Positions 10,740 through 23,310 are shown, counted from the stretch's first letter. The stretch is 64,000 bases of DNA from Rutidosis leptorrhynchoides (GCF_046630445.1 NC_092337.1:357174001-357238000); one strand, 5' to 3'. Numbers and translations: made by a program. The notes: generated by a model from the sequence alone, not told the origin.

Positions 10740-12007
10740 ACGAGCTGCTTGGAATAGAAAAAAGAGCCGATCAAGATATTTTTCAGAAATTCAAAGTTAT
10801 ATGGTGCACTGATGGGGACGAAAATTCATAATTTTTTCATGGGCTTCTAAAACATAGACGTAACAAGCAGACTATAAGAGATATATCATTGAACGGGGTT
10901 TGGGTTACGGATCCATTGGTGATTTAAAACGCGGTTAAGGAGTTTTATTCTTTCAAGTTTGCGAGAGATATTAACAGTGGCAGTCCAGCAAACTTATAGC
11001 CTGTCAATACTCTCTCTGAGATGGATAATGCGATCCTACAACGTGATATAACAGAGGGCGAGCCTAAAAAGGCTGTATGAGATTGCGGTAGTGATAAATC
11101 TCCGGGACCTGACTGTTTTACATTTCTGTTTATGAAAAATAATTGGGATAGTTTAAAGGTGGACTTGGTTAAGTCCATTACCACAGCTTTCAATTCGAAC
11201 AGAATGCCTAAAGGATCAATTTCGGCATTTATAACTCTTATTCCTAAGGTGTCGAATTCGAATTGCATCAAGGATTATCGGCCTAATTTGTTGATTGGAG
11301 TGCAATACAAAATTATCACGAAAATATTGGCTAAGCGGTTAACGATGGTTATTGATAAGATTATAAGTAATGTTCGGTCGGCTTTCATAAAAGGTAGACA
11401 AATTTTAGATGCGTCGGTGATCGTTAGTGAACTAATGGGTTGGTGTAAAAAGAAAAAGAAAAAGTTAATGATGTTCAAAGTGGAGTTTGAGAAAGCTTAC
11501 GACACGGTGGACTGGGATTTTTCTGAATACATGATGCAAAGATGGAGGAACTAGATTCGTATGTGTTTGATAAATGCCAGCACCTCAGTTCTTGTTAATG
11601 GCAACCCAACTGGGGAGTTTCGGTTAAATTGCGGGTTGAGACAAGGTGATCCTATAAGCCCGTTTCTTTTCCTTATTATTATAGAAGGTTTGCATTTATC
11701 TATTAAAAATAAGGTGGACGCGGGGCTCATTAGTGGGGTTAAAGTGGAAGATTTTGGTGTGAACGTATCCCACTTATTTTATGCGGATGACGTGATAATC
11801 TTGTCAGAATGGAACCGTGACAGCCTCACGAATACAATTTCGGTGTTAGATGACTTTTATCGGTTATCGGGATTGAAAATTAATGTCGCCAAGTCACAGC
11901 TTTCTGGCATTGGTGTCCCGATTGATCTCGTTGATCCTTACGTTCACGAGTTCGGTTGTTCGAGAGGTACACTTCCTTTTAAGTATCTAGGCCTTCCAAT
12001 TGGTTTG
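10740..12007 (+). pseudogene. LINE reverse transcriptase, up to the B insertion
   Basis: The start is badly broken. From about 11090 the RT blocks are clear: DKSPGPDCFTF, AFITLIPKV, KDYRP, then (11561-12007) LVNGNPTGEF, GLRQGDPISPFLF and the catalytic box FYADDVIIL. It ends in KYLGLPIGL at the point where element B inserted. The sequence has several stops and frameshifts, for example near 11552, where the ORF ends just before the NASTSVLVNG block. Confidence 0.9.
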
Positions 12008-12108
12008 TGTAAGACCCTAACCATCATTGTACAGCAGTGTAAATATGGTACATAGAGTGTGGGTATTGTTGTATAATTAAACAGAAGTCAGAAACTGTCC
12101 AGCACCTC

Positions 12109-12146
12109 GTGTGCGCCGCGCACACCTAAGGGAGCGCACCGCTCAC
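12109..12146 (+). promoter_or_regulatory. GC-rich palindrome pair near the start of the B LTR
   Basis: GTGTGCGCCGCGCACAC (12109-12125) is a palindrome with one centre mismatch. It is followed by a decayed partner, GAGCGCACCGCTCAC (12132-12146). The 3' LTR has the same pair at 27909-27946. A similar perfect palindrome occurs at the other LTR end (22828-22842). The function is unknown; a protein-binding site or an RNA stem are both possible. Confidence 0.55.
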
Positions 12147-12523
12147 CCTTTACTGTAGCCGGATTATGTTTCATTTATTGAGATATTTTGAAGGGTTTTT
12201 TGGTAAATTCACCTGGGGACGAGTTAAAGGCTACCAGATCAGTAAGTGGAGTGTCATAACTCCACTATCACCTACCTTATCCATTCCACTTAAATTCTAG
12301 AGAGAGAGGAGAGTTCTTGAGTGAGAAAGCTCAAATCTAAGAGGAAGAAGTTGATTTCGGGCCAAAGCGCGTGTGTTAAAGTTGTTCCTCGAATCACTAG
12401 CTACGTTTTGGTTGTATTGGTATGTTCTAACTTTGATTTCCTTACTTTGATTTTGTGTGTAACGACCCGACTTCGTTTTACCAAAAACACGCCCTAAAAA
12501 AAATAATTCTGGGACAGTACATC

Positions 12524-12600
12524 TGGACGGCGTCCAGTTATCAGGACGGCGTCCAGCAGAGAAGACCAGGACGGCGTCCAAGCCATTTGGAAGGCGTCCA
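12524..12600 (-). promoter_or_regulatory. Cluster of four TGGACGGCGTCCA palindromes in D
   Basis: Copies start at 12524, 12543, 12568 and 12588; the second and third have A for the first T, and the fourth has an internal change. TGGACG-G-CGTCCA is a perfect odd palindrome. The same cluster is at 18824-18900 in the other LTR. Two more copies lie at the opposite LTR end (14749-14761, 14769-14781; also 21006-21038), 20 bp apart. The meaning is unknown. Confidence 0.6.
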
Positions 12601-13298
12601 ATTGAACTAAAAGTTCCTGATCAGTTTTTCAAATTCACGCGAGCGGAAAACCCGCTTCCCGACACTTTTAAACGAAACAACTTTCACAACACCTCATATT
12701 AAGTAAAACTAAGAGATTTCCGCAATGAAAATAAGTTTTACAACACCGGACCCACAATGACCCGTTTTACAAATAAAGTAGCGATTTCGACCCATTTATC
12801 TCTTTAGACGGATTAGGACTCTACAACCCAACCCAATACCAAGAGCATAATCCCGGGGACTACCAAATCCCCAATCCGCGTCCAAACATCCAAAAACTAC
12901 CCCATCGAGCCCAAGTTCTCCTACTCATCTAGTCTAACAACTAGCTAGCTTCATAACACAATACCTGTAAAAAGGTAAACAACGAGAGGGGTAAGCAAAA
13001 AGCTTAGTGAATGCAATAATTATACACATACATATATAAGCTACTTACTTGCAATCACTTACACAATTACCGCATAAACGCTAGCAATATAATTAGCATA
13101 CCATCGCAAAGTATAATGCTAAATCTCCAATATGCAAGCTAGCACAAACAATAGCATATAACTCGAACAATATAATATGCTACACTACAACACGTAACCA
13201 TGGTTAACCAATCGTACAAGAGAATGACGCCCGCGAAAGGCCATCGGAGTTCACAACATCCATTAGTGTACTTAGCACCTCGTATCACTAACCCCCGG

Positions 13299-13511
13299 GT
13301 GGCATCTTAACACCTCGATACTTCACCCTCGGGTGGTGTCTTAACACCTCGACACTTCACCCTTTATTATGGAGTGGCGTCTTAACACCTCGACACTTCA
13401 CTCCTAGGTGGCATCTTAACACCTCGATGCTTCACCTCGAGTGGCATCTTAACACCTCGATGCTTCACTCGTCACGTGAAACGTGGTGTCTTAACACCTC
13501 GAAACTTCACA
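13299..13511 (-). repeat. Tandem repeat in the D LTR, six units
   Basis: Six units of about 30-40 bp carry the core TCTTAACACCTCGA plus an ending like CACTTCAC (plus strand). The matching array at 19598-19781 in the other LTR has five units, so one unit was gained or lost after insertion. The repeat lies at the position where B carries its own, different-sequence tandem repeat. Confidence 0.9.
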
Positions 13512-15004
13512 TCTCACGCTACAACAAATAAATACATTATATACCTACGCATATAATTATTCCACTCACCTTGGAATGCCCGCACAAGTCATGTACAACA
13601 TGATCTCCGTCCTCAAATCTGAGCAAGTAATCACCTATATTACACATAGGAAAAAATATACACATAAATAGTCATTCTCTAAAAGAGAACCCGACACAAA
13701 CATCCCTTAGCCGAGGGATCACACATTGCTCGCCAAAACCCGCCCATTTAACACCTAATGGACATAAACCGATTACCACTTCGGGTGGTAATTCATACTC
13801 AATCTACAAAGTAAAATTTAACTCAAATTATACTTAACACCAATTAGACTAATCTAGGTCCCGACACTATGTTACTACTTAGGTAGTGACACGTGCAATA
13901 TCGACCCATATTGCATTTGACTACCTTTGACTTATGTTAAAATATCACTTTAACCCATAATTACTTCTCGCGAGTAATTACATCCAAAAACATCATTTAA
14001 CACCTAACAAAATCGTTTAACATTCATTTAATCCAAAATTAGTGTCATCATCAATTTTGACGCAAAATCAAAGTCAACCCATTTGTCATAAGTCTCAAAA
14101 CGCCCAAAATCACTAATGACTAGTGATTCTACTTCCAAAACACCAATTAACACTTAAATCAAGTATTTACATACTTGATTCACCAAAACTTAACTCGAAT
14201 CTTAGTTTGACACTAAATCAAAGTCAACACCCATTTTGACCAACTAACATGTTCTTATGAACATCTATACACTAACACATTTATGAACTAGTGATTTACA
14301 CCCAAAACCATGACCAAAATCGTCATCAAACCCTAACCCACCAATAACGGGTCAAAACCCATCTATTAACCACAACAAACCCATTTCACAACCATTAAAG
14401 GGTTTCTAACAAAATCAAGCTCAAACCCTAATTTGAATATCAAAATCAAATAATGAAAATCGGAGTTAGAACTTACCAACACTACCAAGACGTAGCCATT
14501 AGCGAGATGAACAACTTTAAAACTCGCGACTCGACCCGACTCACCCTTCTTCTTCCCCAAACCAAGTTCTCTCACTCTAAAATGGTCTCTTTCTCTCTAG
14601 GAATGGATGAGAGTGTTTTGTGTGAGTGAGAATGAGCTCCAAAGGAGTTCTAGATCAGTTTTGATGATCCCAAACTGACCCCAAGTGAAAAGACCAAAGT
14701 ACCCCTTTTAAAATGAGAAAAATAGAGCTGCTGGCCCGTCAGGCCTTTTGGACGGCGTCCAAAAAGGTTGGACGGCGTCCAGATTAACTGAATCAATTTT
14801 CTGAACTTGTTTTGGTCGTAACTTTCAAACCGTAACTCCGTTTTCGATGAATCAAATATCGTTGGAAACGTAATGAGATTTCCTATCCAATGGTAAAGTT
14901 TTAGAACATCAAATCCAATTTTATTTGGGATCCAAATATACGCTTACATGCCTCGTATTTCGAATGTCGTTCAAAATAACACGTAACTGAAAACGGGTGT
15001 TACA

Positions 15005-15017
15005 ACTCTCCCCCACT
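15005..15017 (-). other. Polypurine tract of D
   Basis: On the minus strand this reads AGTGGGGGAGAGT directly before the LTR. It is identical to the tract of element B at 27795-27807. It primes plus-strand DNA synthesis and fixes the orientation of D. Confidence 0.85.
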
Positions 15018-18000
15018 TACATTGGATCACGTCCTCGTGATCCGCACCAACACTAGAAGTTAAGCACTTCTCCCTCGAACATTTTTGCTTCCAACGCGGA
15101 GTCACACAAGTAGTAAACTCATCCGAATTCTCGCTTCGTGCACAAACGCATCATATTACAACAAAATCGGGCAATCAACCCACGAGTCAAAACAACCGTA
15201 ACCGTTGCTCCTACGCCGAGTATCCAAACTCGTACCATAGACCTCACAATCGTCCTAAGTGTAGAACAATTTACCGACAATCACCATTGTCACGCCTCCC
15301 GATCCTACGACACAACCAAGCCCGTCATCCATAACATCATACTGGAATTCTAAGATCTCACCACACGCTAATGATTACTAGCGCGCATTACCGCAACAAA
15401 CGGTATCTCATACACTCAACGTTCAGAATTCCCCCTTAGGAAAATACGGGAAACACCATTATCCCTTCAAATAATCTCGGCTACAACTCGTAATAAGCTA
15501 TATCCATAACTATACCACCCAACGCGATCTACTAAATCCACCACGTCATGAACCATGTCTTGCATTAATACCAATCGAGAAGGATTCATGCTTCCTTGAA
15601 ACTCCGTGCTCCATCGGTTCATAAATGTACTACTCAACCGGTCATTCATGAACATTCTCTGGACCAAGAACCAACTTCCTCCGGCTCCACAACTGGGTCA
15701 TTCCTTCAACGAAGAAATTTCAGTAACCCCAAAATAATCACTTAGGAGCACCACTTTCTCACCAATCGATCCGTACACAACCATCCGTCACTGGATTAAT
15801 CCAGGACGACAACAATACACCACGAGTTAGACGAAACATCAACACTCGACAGAAGGTTTCTCCCTTAAACCCTACAACACATCCATACACTATGGCTTCC
15901 TAGTACTATCATGGAAACTATTCGTGTACTAGAATCCCGTCAGTAGCGAATTATCAACATAACAATTCGCAATTCGCCACACGACCCACAAAATATTCAC
16001 CAACGTCGGGTGAATCCTCCTACCTAGACCGTCCATTGAGGATGGATTCGACATTTCGATGCAACCAACAGGTCACATCACTAGGGAAAACACTCACGCA
16101 AACAAACAACATCCACGTGTCTCGATGTGAGACAATCAGAATCGACACTTTCCTCTTCACAATCATCCGTAAAGTGGAATAATCCACTGACAATCTCCAC
16201 AATTGCATTTACCGACAGGGAAAATACGATATTCGCCACGATATCGAACTCGTTCTCATTCAATTATACTGTCCGGGTTTCACGATAACCCAGATTTTTC
16301 ACTACAAGAGCACCCGCAACGACAACTTCATTCTCTCACTCCGGGATCTCAAACTTCACGTTTGGTCTCATACCGCACATTGGTACTACACGACCACCTT
16401 ACATAGGAAGTCTTACACTTCCTTCGATCCCATCATCACAAACTTCACTCATAACATTCCAGAGTTGTAACTCACAATCGTAAAGCACGATCTCGAGTCG
16501 ACATTAGCAACCCGTCACTCTTCCTTGTTAGGAACTCCGAATACCTATTGAGGCTTAGTACGGTACACTCCGACACTTTGCTATATATAACACCACTGGA
16601 GCTTCCTCGGGCAGCAACAAAAACTCCCCCACTTAGAATTTGGCTCCACATTCTCACCGCCAAGATGATAACATCCTGAGGAATTTAGCATTCCACGAAA
16701 CACATGACCATTCTCGCAACTGGTCATACACTCCAAATCACCACGAATTCAATTCGGGCTCTCAGAGCCGACATACACATTCGCTTGAAGTGACGTACAT
16801 GCGATAACATCGCATCCTCATTCCATAAATACAATTAATAGTCCTTCATCGTTCGCAAAGCGAACTCCATCAAAGTGTCACATACGCCTCTACGACTAGG
16901 CATATGCCACTCCACTTAACCAGTCGTGCATCTCAGTCGAGATCACCCTCCCTTCCACACAACGAACCTTTATTGACAATTTCTCACTCTCATGGAGAAG
17001 AGTGACCAATTCCGACACCCTAATTGTGTCCACCAAAATATCAACACTTCATCATACCCTTCGGACTAACCGACCATTAAGTCCGTCACCGGCTCACCGG
17101 TCATCTTTACCCGTCTATCACTTAAGAGCAACAAGATTCGCTCACCCGTCACTTCATAAGAAGTATTCATCACAATGCTCTTAAACTTCGACTTTCGCAA
17201 CCGTCGAATTACTATCACCCGTCGATCACTATTATCATCTCCGATGCTTCAAAGGGTATTTCTCACGGGCACCCTAAGCACAAAGTGATCACACCACTGC
17301 CGGAGTTGAACATTACACTAGCAGGTATAAAGAGGCACCTGACGCAGTGTTATGCAGACTCCCACCCCAATCAATCGAATTTTAGAAAATTGACCTTTAG
17401 GTTCCATACACCCGATGTCACCCATCTCTCTATAATAATGACCCGAAGTCATACCTACCCGACAACCTTACGGTTTATTGTCTTATCGAAAGTTCCAAGC
17501 GATCACACGCTACCCGCAATTTTCACAAGGCCAAACGATATGGCCTAATGAAGCCCTTCACCTAACTTTAAGGAGATGCTCGGGAACACCAAGTCTTACA
17601 CCCTTCTACATCTCGATAAAACCACTACTACAAGGGATATTCCATTAGGAATGTAACCTTATAAGCCACAACACACTAACACAATCATCATTAAACGGGT
17701 CCCACTCCCATGAGTTTAACGACCCGAAGACTCCTCGATTCGCCAATTCCAAGGCGACTCACAACTAGAATCCTAACACGATTCTCTAACCACACACTCT
17801 ACCTAGTGTAAATCAAACTATAATCATTAGACTTCTCGCATTCCATTACGGAATTCAAGTCCTCGTCGCACACACGCAAGTGTAAATCGGTCATCCTAGT
17901 TACGATGGGTAACTAAAACCAATAACAATCTCAACAGTGCACCCGCTACTTAGGGTGACTAAACACGCACCAAACTCGTGAGTTGGCTCGCTCACTTAAC

Positions 18001-18740
18001 TAACCGAATCCATCGTACACTTCCCGACTCACAAAGAACCTGATGTGATAACAAGCACATCACCGAGACCACTATAAACTAGGAACCAATAAAAGATTCC
18101 TAACTCATCCCGTTCTACCCCAACCATGCCACGTTTCCTCCGTTCGGTACTTGTCATGTCATGCTTAGTGTCAAGATACATGGTTGTAATAATGGTGATC
18201 GGTCACTCTTACAATTGCGCACCTTACCATTTCCACATGGTCATGCAAAGTACTTTACCCGAACTGACGCAACATTCACACAAAATAACAAGCGATAACT
18301 CCTAGTACCCGAGTGACCAAAGTCTTTACCGTGAACATGATCACTCAAACCGCCAAACATGCGAATCTCTCCAATAGATTCGTCTCTAGGATACCGCACC
18401 AATAGATACCTGTATATATATACCAATATGCAATATAGTAATAACGTACACAAGTACACCACAACAACAAGTCAACCTACATCCCAGGTGACTATCAGTA
18501 AAATAACATCCAAGTTCGCCTACTTACATTAGGCACTAGCAATCTAAGGCACTAATTTACACACGAAATAAGGCCCCACATAAACACACTTTGGACAAAC
18601 GCAAGTCCTAGTTAGTCACCTACTCTAAGGCACTAACAAATCTCAATCCGACCCGTAATCCTACAAGTCCCGCAAATAACGCACAACCGATAATAAGTCT
18701 AAGACTAGGCACCTATTCCAAGGTTACCTAATTCCCTTAG
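15018..18740 (-). other. Non-coding internal region of D
   Basis: This is about 3.7 kb with only short ORFs (all under 90 codons) on both strands and no gag, protease, RT, RNase H or integrase motif that I can find. The end near 15020-15060 (minus strand) resembles the tail of B pol. The end near 18600-18740 resembles the B leader, with matching runs such as TAGGTGCCTAG and GCGGGACTTGTAGGA. Between them the sequence is not recognisable. It is either captured non-coding DNA or coding sequence decayed beyond recognition. Confidence 0.75.
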
Positions 18741-18757
18741 ACTATGCTCTGATACCA
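18741..18757 (-). other. Primer binding site of D (initiator Met tRNA)
   Basis: On the minus strand this reads TGGTATCAGAGCATAGT, two bases inside the LTR end. It is the complement of the 3' end of plant initiator-Met tRNA, with slight divergence after the first 12 bases. It shows that the 5' LTR of D is the one at 18760-21261. Confidence 0.88.
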
Positions 18758-18759
18758 CT

Positions 18760-21261
18760 TGTAACGACCCGACTTCGTTTTACCAAAAACACGCCCTAAA
18801 AAAAAATTCTGGGACAGTACATCTGGACGGCGTCCAGTTATCTGGACGGCGTCCAGCAGAGAAGACCAGGACGGCGTCCAAGCCATTTGGACGGCATTCA
18901 ATTGAACTAAAAGTTCCTGATCAGTTTTTCAAATTCACGCGAGCGGAAAAACCGCTTCCCGACACTTTTAAACGAAACAACTTTCACAACACCTCATATT
19001 AAGTAAAAATAAGAGATTTCTGCAATGAAAATAAGTTTTACAACACCGGGCCCACAATGACCTGTTTTACAAATAAAGTAGCGATTTTGACCCATTTATC
19101 TCTTTAGACGGATTAGGACTCTACAACCCAACCCAATACCAAGAGCATAATCCCGGAGACTACCAAATCCCCAATCCGCGTCCAAACATCCAAAAGCTAC
19201 CCCATCGAGCCCAAGTGCTCCTACGCATCTAGTCTAATAACTAGCTAGCTTCATAACACAATACCTATAAAAAGGTAAACAACGAGAGGGGTAAGCAAAA
19301 AGCTTAGTGAATGCAATAATTATACACATACATATATAGCCTACTTACTTGCAATCACTTACACAATTACCGCATAAACACTAGCAATATAATTAGCATA
19401 CCATCGCAAAGTATAACGCTAAATCTCCAATACGCAAGCTAGCACAAACAATAGCATATAACTCGAACAATATAATATGCTACACTACAACACATAACCA
19501 TGGTTAACCAATCGTACAAGAGAATGGCGCCCGCGAAAGGCCATCGGAGTTCACAACATCCATTAGTGTACTTAGCACCTCGTATCACTAACCCCCGGGT
19601 GGCATCTTAACACCTCGATACTTCACCCTCGGGTGGCGTCTTAACACCTCGACACTTCACCCTTTATTATGGAGTGGCGTCTTAACACCTCGACACTTCA
19701 CTCCTAGGTAGCATCTTAACACCTCGATGCTTCACTCGTCACGTGAAACGTGGTGTCTTAACACCTCGACACTTCACATCTCACGCTACAAAAAATAAAT
19801 ACATTATATACCTACGCATATAATTATTCCACTCACCTTGGAATGCCCGCACAAGTCATGTACAATATGATCTCCGTCCTCAAATCCGAGCAAGTAATCA
19901 CCTATATTACACATAGGCAAAAATATACACATAAATAGTCATTCTCTGAAAGAGAACCCGACATAAGCATCTCTTAGCTGAGGGATCACACCTTGCTCGC
20001 CAAAACCCACCCATTTAACACCTAATCGACATAAACTGATTACCACTTCGGGTGGTAATTCATACTCAATCTACAAAGTACAATTTAACTCAAATTATAC
20101 TTAACACCAATTAGACCAACCTAGGTCCCAACACTATGTTACTACTTAGGTAGTGACCATTTCAAACGCCTTTTACATCAAAAAACATAACACGTGCAAT
20201 ATCGACCCATATTGCATTTGACTACCTTTGACTTATGTTAAAATATCACTTTAACCCATAATTACTTCTCGGGAGTAATTACATCCAAAAACATCATTTA
20301 ACACCTAATAAAATCGTTTAACATTCATTTAATCCAAAATTAGTGTCATCATCAATTTTGACCCAAAATCAAAGTCAACCCATTTGTCATAAGTCTCAAA
20401 ACGCACAAAATCACTAACGACTAGTGATTCTACTTCCAAAACACCAATTAACACTTAAATCAAGTATTTACATACTTGATTCACCAAAACTTAACTCGAA
20501 TCTTAGTTTGACACTAAATCAAAGTCAACACCCATTTTGACCAACTAACATGTTCTTATGAACATCTATACACTAACACATTTATGAACTAGTGATTTAC
20601 ACCCAAAACCATGACCAAAATCGTCATCAAACCCTAACCCACCAATAACGGGTCAAAACCCATCTATTAACCACAACAAACCCTAATTTGAATATCAAAA
20701 TCCAATAATGAAAATCGGAGTTAGAACTTACAAACACTACCAAGACGTAGCCGTTAGCGAGATGAACAACTTTAAAACTCGCGACTCGACCTGACTCACC
20801 CTTCTTCTTCCTCAAACCAAGTTCTCTCACTCTAAAATGGTCTCTCTCTCTCTCTAGGAATGGATGAAAGTGTTTTGTGTGAGTGAGAATGAGCTCCAAT
20901 GGAGTTCTAGATCAGTTTTGATGATCCCAAACCGACCCCAAGTGAAAAGACCAAAGTACCCCTTTTAAAATGAGAAAAATAGAGCTGCTGGCCCGTCAGG
21001 CCTTTTGGACGGCGTCCAAAAAGGTTGGACGGCATCCAGATTAACTGAATCAGTTTTCTGAACTTGTTTTGGTCGTAACTTTCAAACCGTAACTCTGTTT
21101 TCGATGAATCAAATATCGTTGGAAATGTAATGAGATTTCCTATCTAATGGTAAGGTTTTAGAACATCAAATCCAACTTTATTTGGGATCCAAATATACGC
21201 TTACATGCCTCGTATTTCGAATGTCGTTCGAAATAACACGTAACTGAAAATGGGTGTTACA
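18760..21261 (-). repeat. 5' LTR of D (2502 bp)
   Basis: This is the partner of 12458-15004 and carries the same palindrome clusters (18824-18900, 21006-21038), a five-unit tandem repeat (19598-19781) and the same acceptor-like block (about 19269-19318, minus strand). Differences from the partner are scattered single bases plus a few small insertions and deletions. Confidence 0.95.
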
Positions 21262-21854
21262 TTGTGTAAGGGTTATGGTTTGGGTAAATGAAGAACATAA
21301 AACCCATATTTGGTGACTTTGGTTGTTCTTGGGTAAGATTGAGTCATGAGGACTCAAGAATGACTAACCTAGGGTTTTAAAATGATAAATGGGTTTATGA
21401 GTCATAATTGGTTAGTTAATTACTAGCACACCTAGTTATTAAAGTAAATGGGTGTTATTGGGTTAGTGGATAACCCGAAATGGGTGTGTTGGCTTTAAAA
21501 TGGTCAAGTGTGTAATAATTGACCTAGTTGGGAAAGATGGGTATGAAATACCCTAATTGTGCTTTAGTAAGTGTTGTTGGACCTTAATCACTAGCTTTTA
21601 GTGGTTTATGATGGTCTTGACCTTAAATGGACGGTTTTGGTGTAAATGGGGCATTTAATGAAATTAAGTCATTAAGTGCACATAAGTAAATTGTTGGTAT
21701 TAAGTCCAACTAGTTCGTGTGTTGATTGAGTACTTATTATATTAGGTACGTTGCCTTGAAGCTTGCGGAAGTATAAAACCATCACCGAATTGTTAAGGTG
21801 AGTGGAATAATTATGCGTAAGTGTATATGGCATATTTATTTGTGAATGTTATGG

Positions 21855-22145
21855 TATGAACCACGAGCCGGTAGTGCCATAGCATATATGTGACGAGTAT
21901 TAAGTGTGAACCACGAGCCGATAGCACTATAAAATAAAGTGTGAACCACGAGCCGGTAGCACTATAAAATGAGATGTGAACCACGAGCCGGTAGCATCAA
22001 GTGTGAACCATGAGCCGGTAGCACTATTAAATGAGGCGTGAACCACGTGCCAGTAGTGCCAAAATGTGAACCACGTGCCGGTAGCACTATAAAAGAGTGA
22101 GACTCAAATGCGTATGGTGTGAACCACGTGCCGGTAGCACCATAG
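21855..22145 (+). repeat. Tandem repeat in the B 5' LTR, eight units
   Basis: Eight units carry the core GTGAACCACGAGCCGGTAGC with spacers of variable length (TATAAAATGAG and similar). The 3' LTR has the matching array at 28848-29138. Late units switch CGAGCC to CGTGCC in both LTRs, so the array order predates insertion. Confidence 0.9.
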
Positions 22146-22190
22146 CGTTATGGTTAACCATATTATGTTGTTGAACGTTATACAAGCATG

Positions 22191-22196
<6 letters not shown>

Positions 22197-22266
<70 letters not shown>
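22197..22266 (+). repeat. (TA)n tract in the B 5' LTR
   Basis: About 70 bp of alternating TA. The 3' LTR counterpart is 29185-29265 (about 81 bp). Confidence 0.95.
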
Positions 22267-22269
<3 letters not shown>

Positions 22270-22827
22270 GTTGAGCATATACTAATGTGATGTTGTGATA
22301 GTGTACGAGTTGTTAGCATTATGAATAAGACGGCATGCTATTTGAGTTATATTCTCGTTTGAGGTATTTGGTGGGTGCGAATGCAAATAGATGGGTTATA
22401 TATGTGTATGTATAATTGTTGCACTCACTAAGCTTTGCTTACCCACTCGTTGTTTATCTTTTTATAGGCTCCGGCGGAGACAAGGGTAAGGGCATTCGTA
22501 TGGATTAGAGATCCTGCTTGTTTGTTAGGGGACGCTTTTGGATGTTATAGCTTTTGGAGTTTGATCGAGATTTGGGTAGTTTAACCCCAAACACCATGCT
22601 CATAGTGTCGTTTGGAATTTAAACTAGTGTGGTCGAAACTCAAACTTTTGTAAGAAACTCGTATTACGGCATATGTGGGTCCGGTTTCGTAAAACTTATT
22701 TTATTATTGAATCGTGTGAGTTTTAACTATTATATCATGTTGTGAAACGCGTTTCGTCTAAATATGTCGGGAAGTGGGAGATCTTTATTTGAAAATTGAC
22801 AAAAATGGACAGAACTGAAATGGGCCT

Positions 22828-22866
22828 GTGCGCGCCGCGCACCCTGAGGTGGTGCGCGTGGCGCAC
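22828..22866 (+). promoter_or_regulatory. GC-rich palindrome pair near the end of the B LTR
   Basis: GTGCGCGCCGCGCAC (22828-22842) is a perfect odd palindrome. GTGCGCGTGGCGCAC (22852-22866) is the same with one mismatch, 24 bp away. The 3' LTR keeps only one copy (29827-29841). The palindrome core is the same as at the start of the LTR (12109). Confidence 0.55.
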
Positions 22867-22933
22867 TCTTCTGAAATATATAAAAAAAAAATTGTTTTAC
22901 GTAATCGGTTGGTTATTGGTTTGGGTTGTTACA

Positions 22934-23310
22934 AGTGATATCAGAGCATGGTCTAAGGGATTTAGGCAACTTGAGATAGGTGCCTAGACTTAGACTTTAT
23001 TGTGTATGCGCGTTATGCGGGACTTGTAGGAGACGGGTCGGACCGGGGATTGGTTAGTGCCTAGTTTTAGGTGAACTACTATGTGATAATTGTTTTGTGT
23101 TGTGTTTTGCATTCATCAAGCGAGATAGACGTTGTACTAGCGAGTTAATGGTACGTGATCGCGTAACAATGATTAGCTACCATTGTTACGGGTTCAAATC
23201 GTGTCAACAAGCGATGTACGACGATTGTTGAGCAAGATGGGGCGGTGAGGTGCTCATGTATATTGTGTCATGTCTTTTCGTTCGTTATTTAATTTACTTC
23301 GTTTTATAGA
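22934..23310 (+). other. Primer binding site and leader of B
   Basis: TGATATCAGAGCATGG at 22936-22951 matches the initiator-Met tRNA complement with one change (TGG to TGA). The remaining about 360 bases to the gag ATG are non-coding leader. They resemble the minus-strand leader of D. Confidence 0.85.

Larger units (their letters stand above)
12458..15004 (-). repeat. 3' LTR of D (2547 bp)
   Basis: It is nearly identical to 18760-21261. On the plus strand it begins TGTAACGACCCGACTTCG and ends AACGGGTGTTACA. It has one more tandem-repeat unit (13299-13511) than the other LTR. It also contains a segment at about 14382-14412 that the other LTR lacks, while the other LTR has a short extra segment at about 20155-20190. 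Confidence 0.95.
12458..21261 (-). mobile_element. Non-autonomous LTR element D (LARD-like), minus strand, inside the B LTR
   Basis: It has two LTRs of about 2.5 kb and is flanked by the 5-bp duplication TTGTG (12453-12457 and 21262-21266). The primer site is at 18741-18757 and the polypurine tract at 15005-15017, both reading on the minus strand. The 3.75-kb internal region holds no recognisable gag or pol and no ORF over 90 codons. The leader next to the primer site and the last about 50 bases before the polypurine tract match element B, so it probably used proteins of a B-like element. Large LTRs around a non-coding core fit the LARD class. Confidence 0.9.
12008..22933 (+). repeat. 5' LTR of B, split by element D
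   Basis: The LTR sequence is 12008-12457 plus 21267-22933, about 2117 bp without D and one duplicated TTGTG. It matches the 3' LTR at 27808-29908 closely. It contains GC-rich palindromes near its start and end, a tandem repeat of about 22-35 bp (21855-22145), a (TA)n tract (22197-22266) and an acceptor-like block ending at AG 22466-22467. Confidence 0.95.

Noticed and set aside
13299-13511. CRISPR-like array of regularly spaced repeats
   Set aside because: These are LTR tandem repeats with variable units and no unique spacers; the genome is a plant. The same applies to 21855-22145, 8080-8199 and 55177-55325.
15138-18462. Several 60-90-codon ORFs in the core of D
   Set aside because: None has a recognisable domain, a shared frame or a counterpart in B; they are chance ORFs in non-coding DNA.
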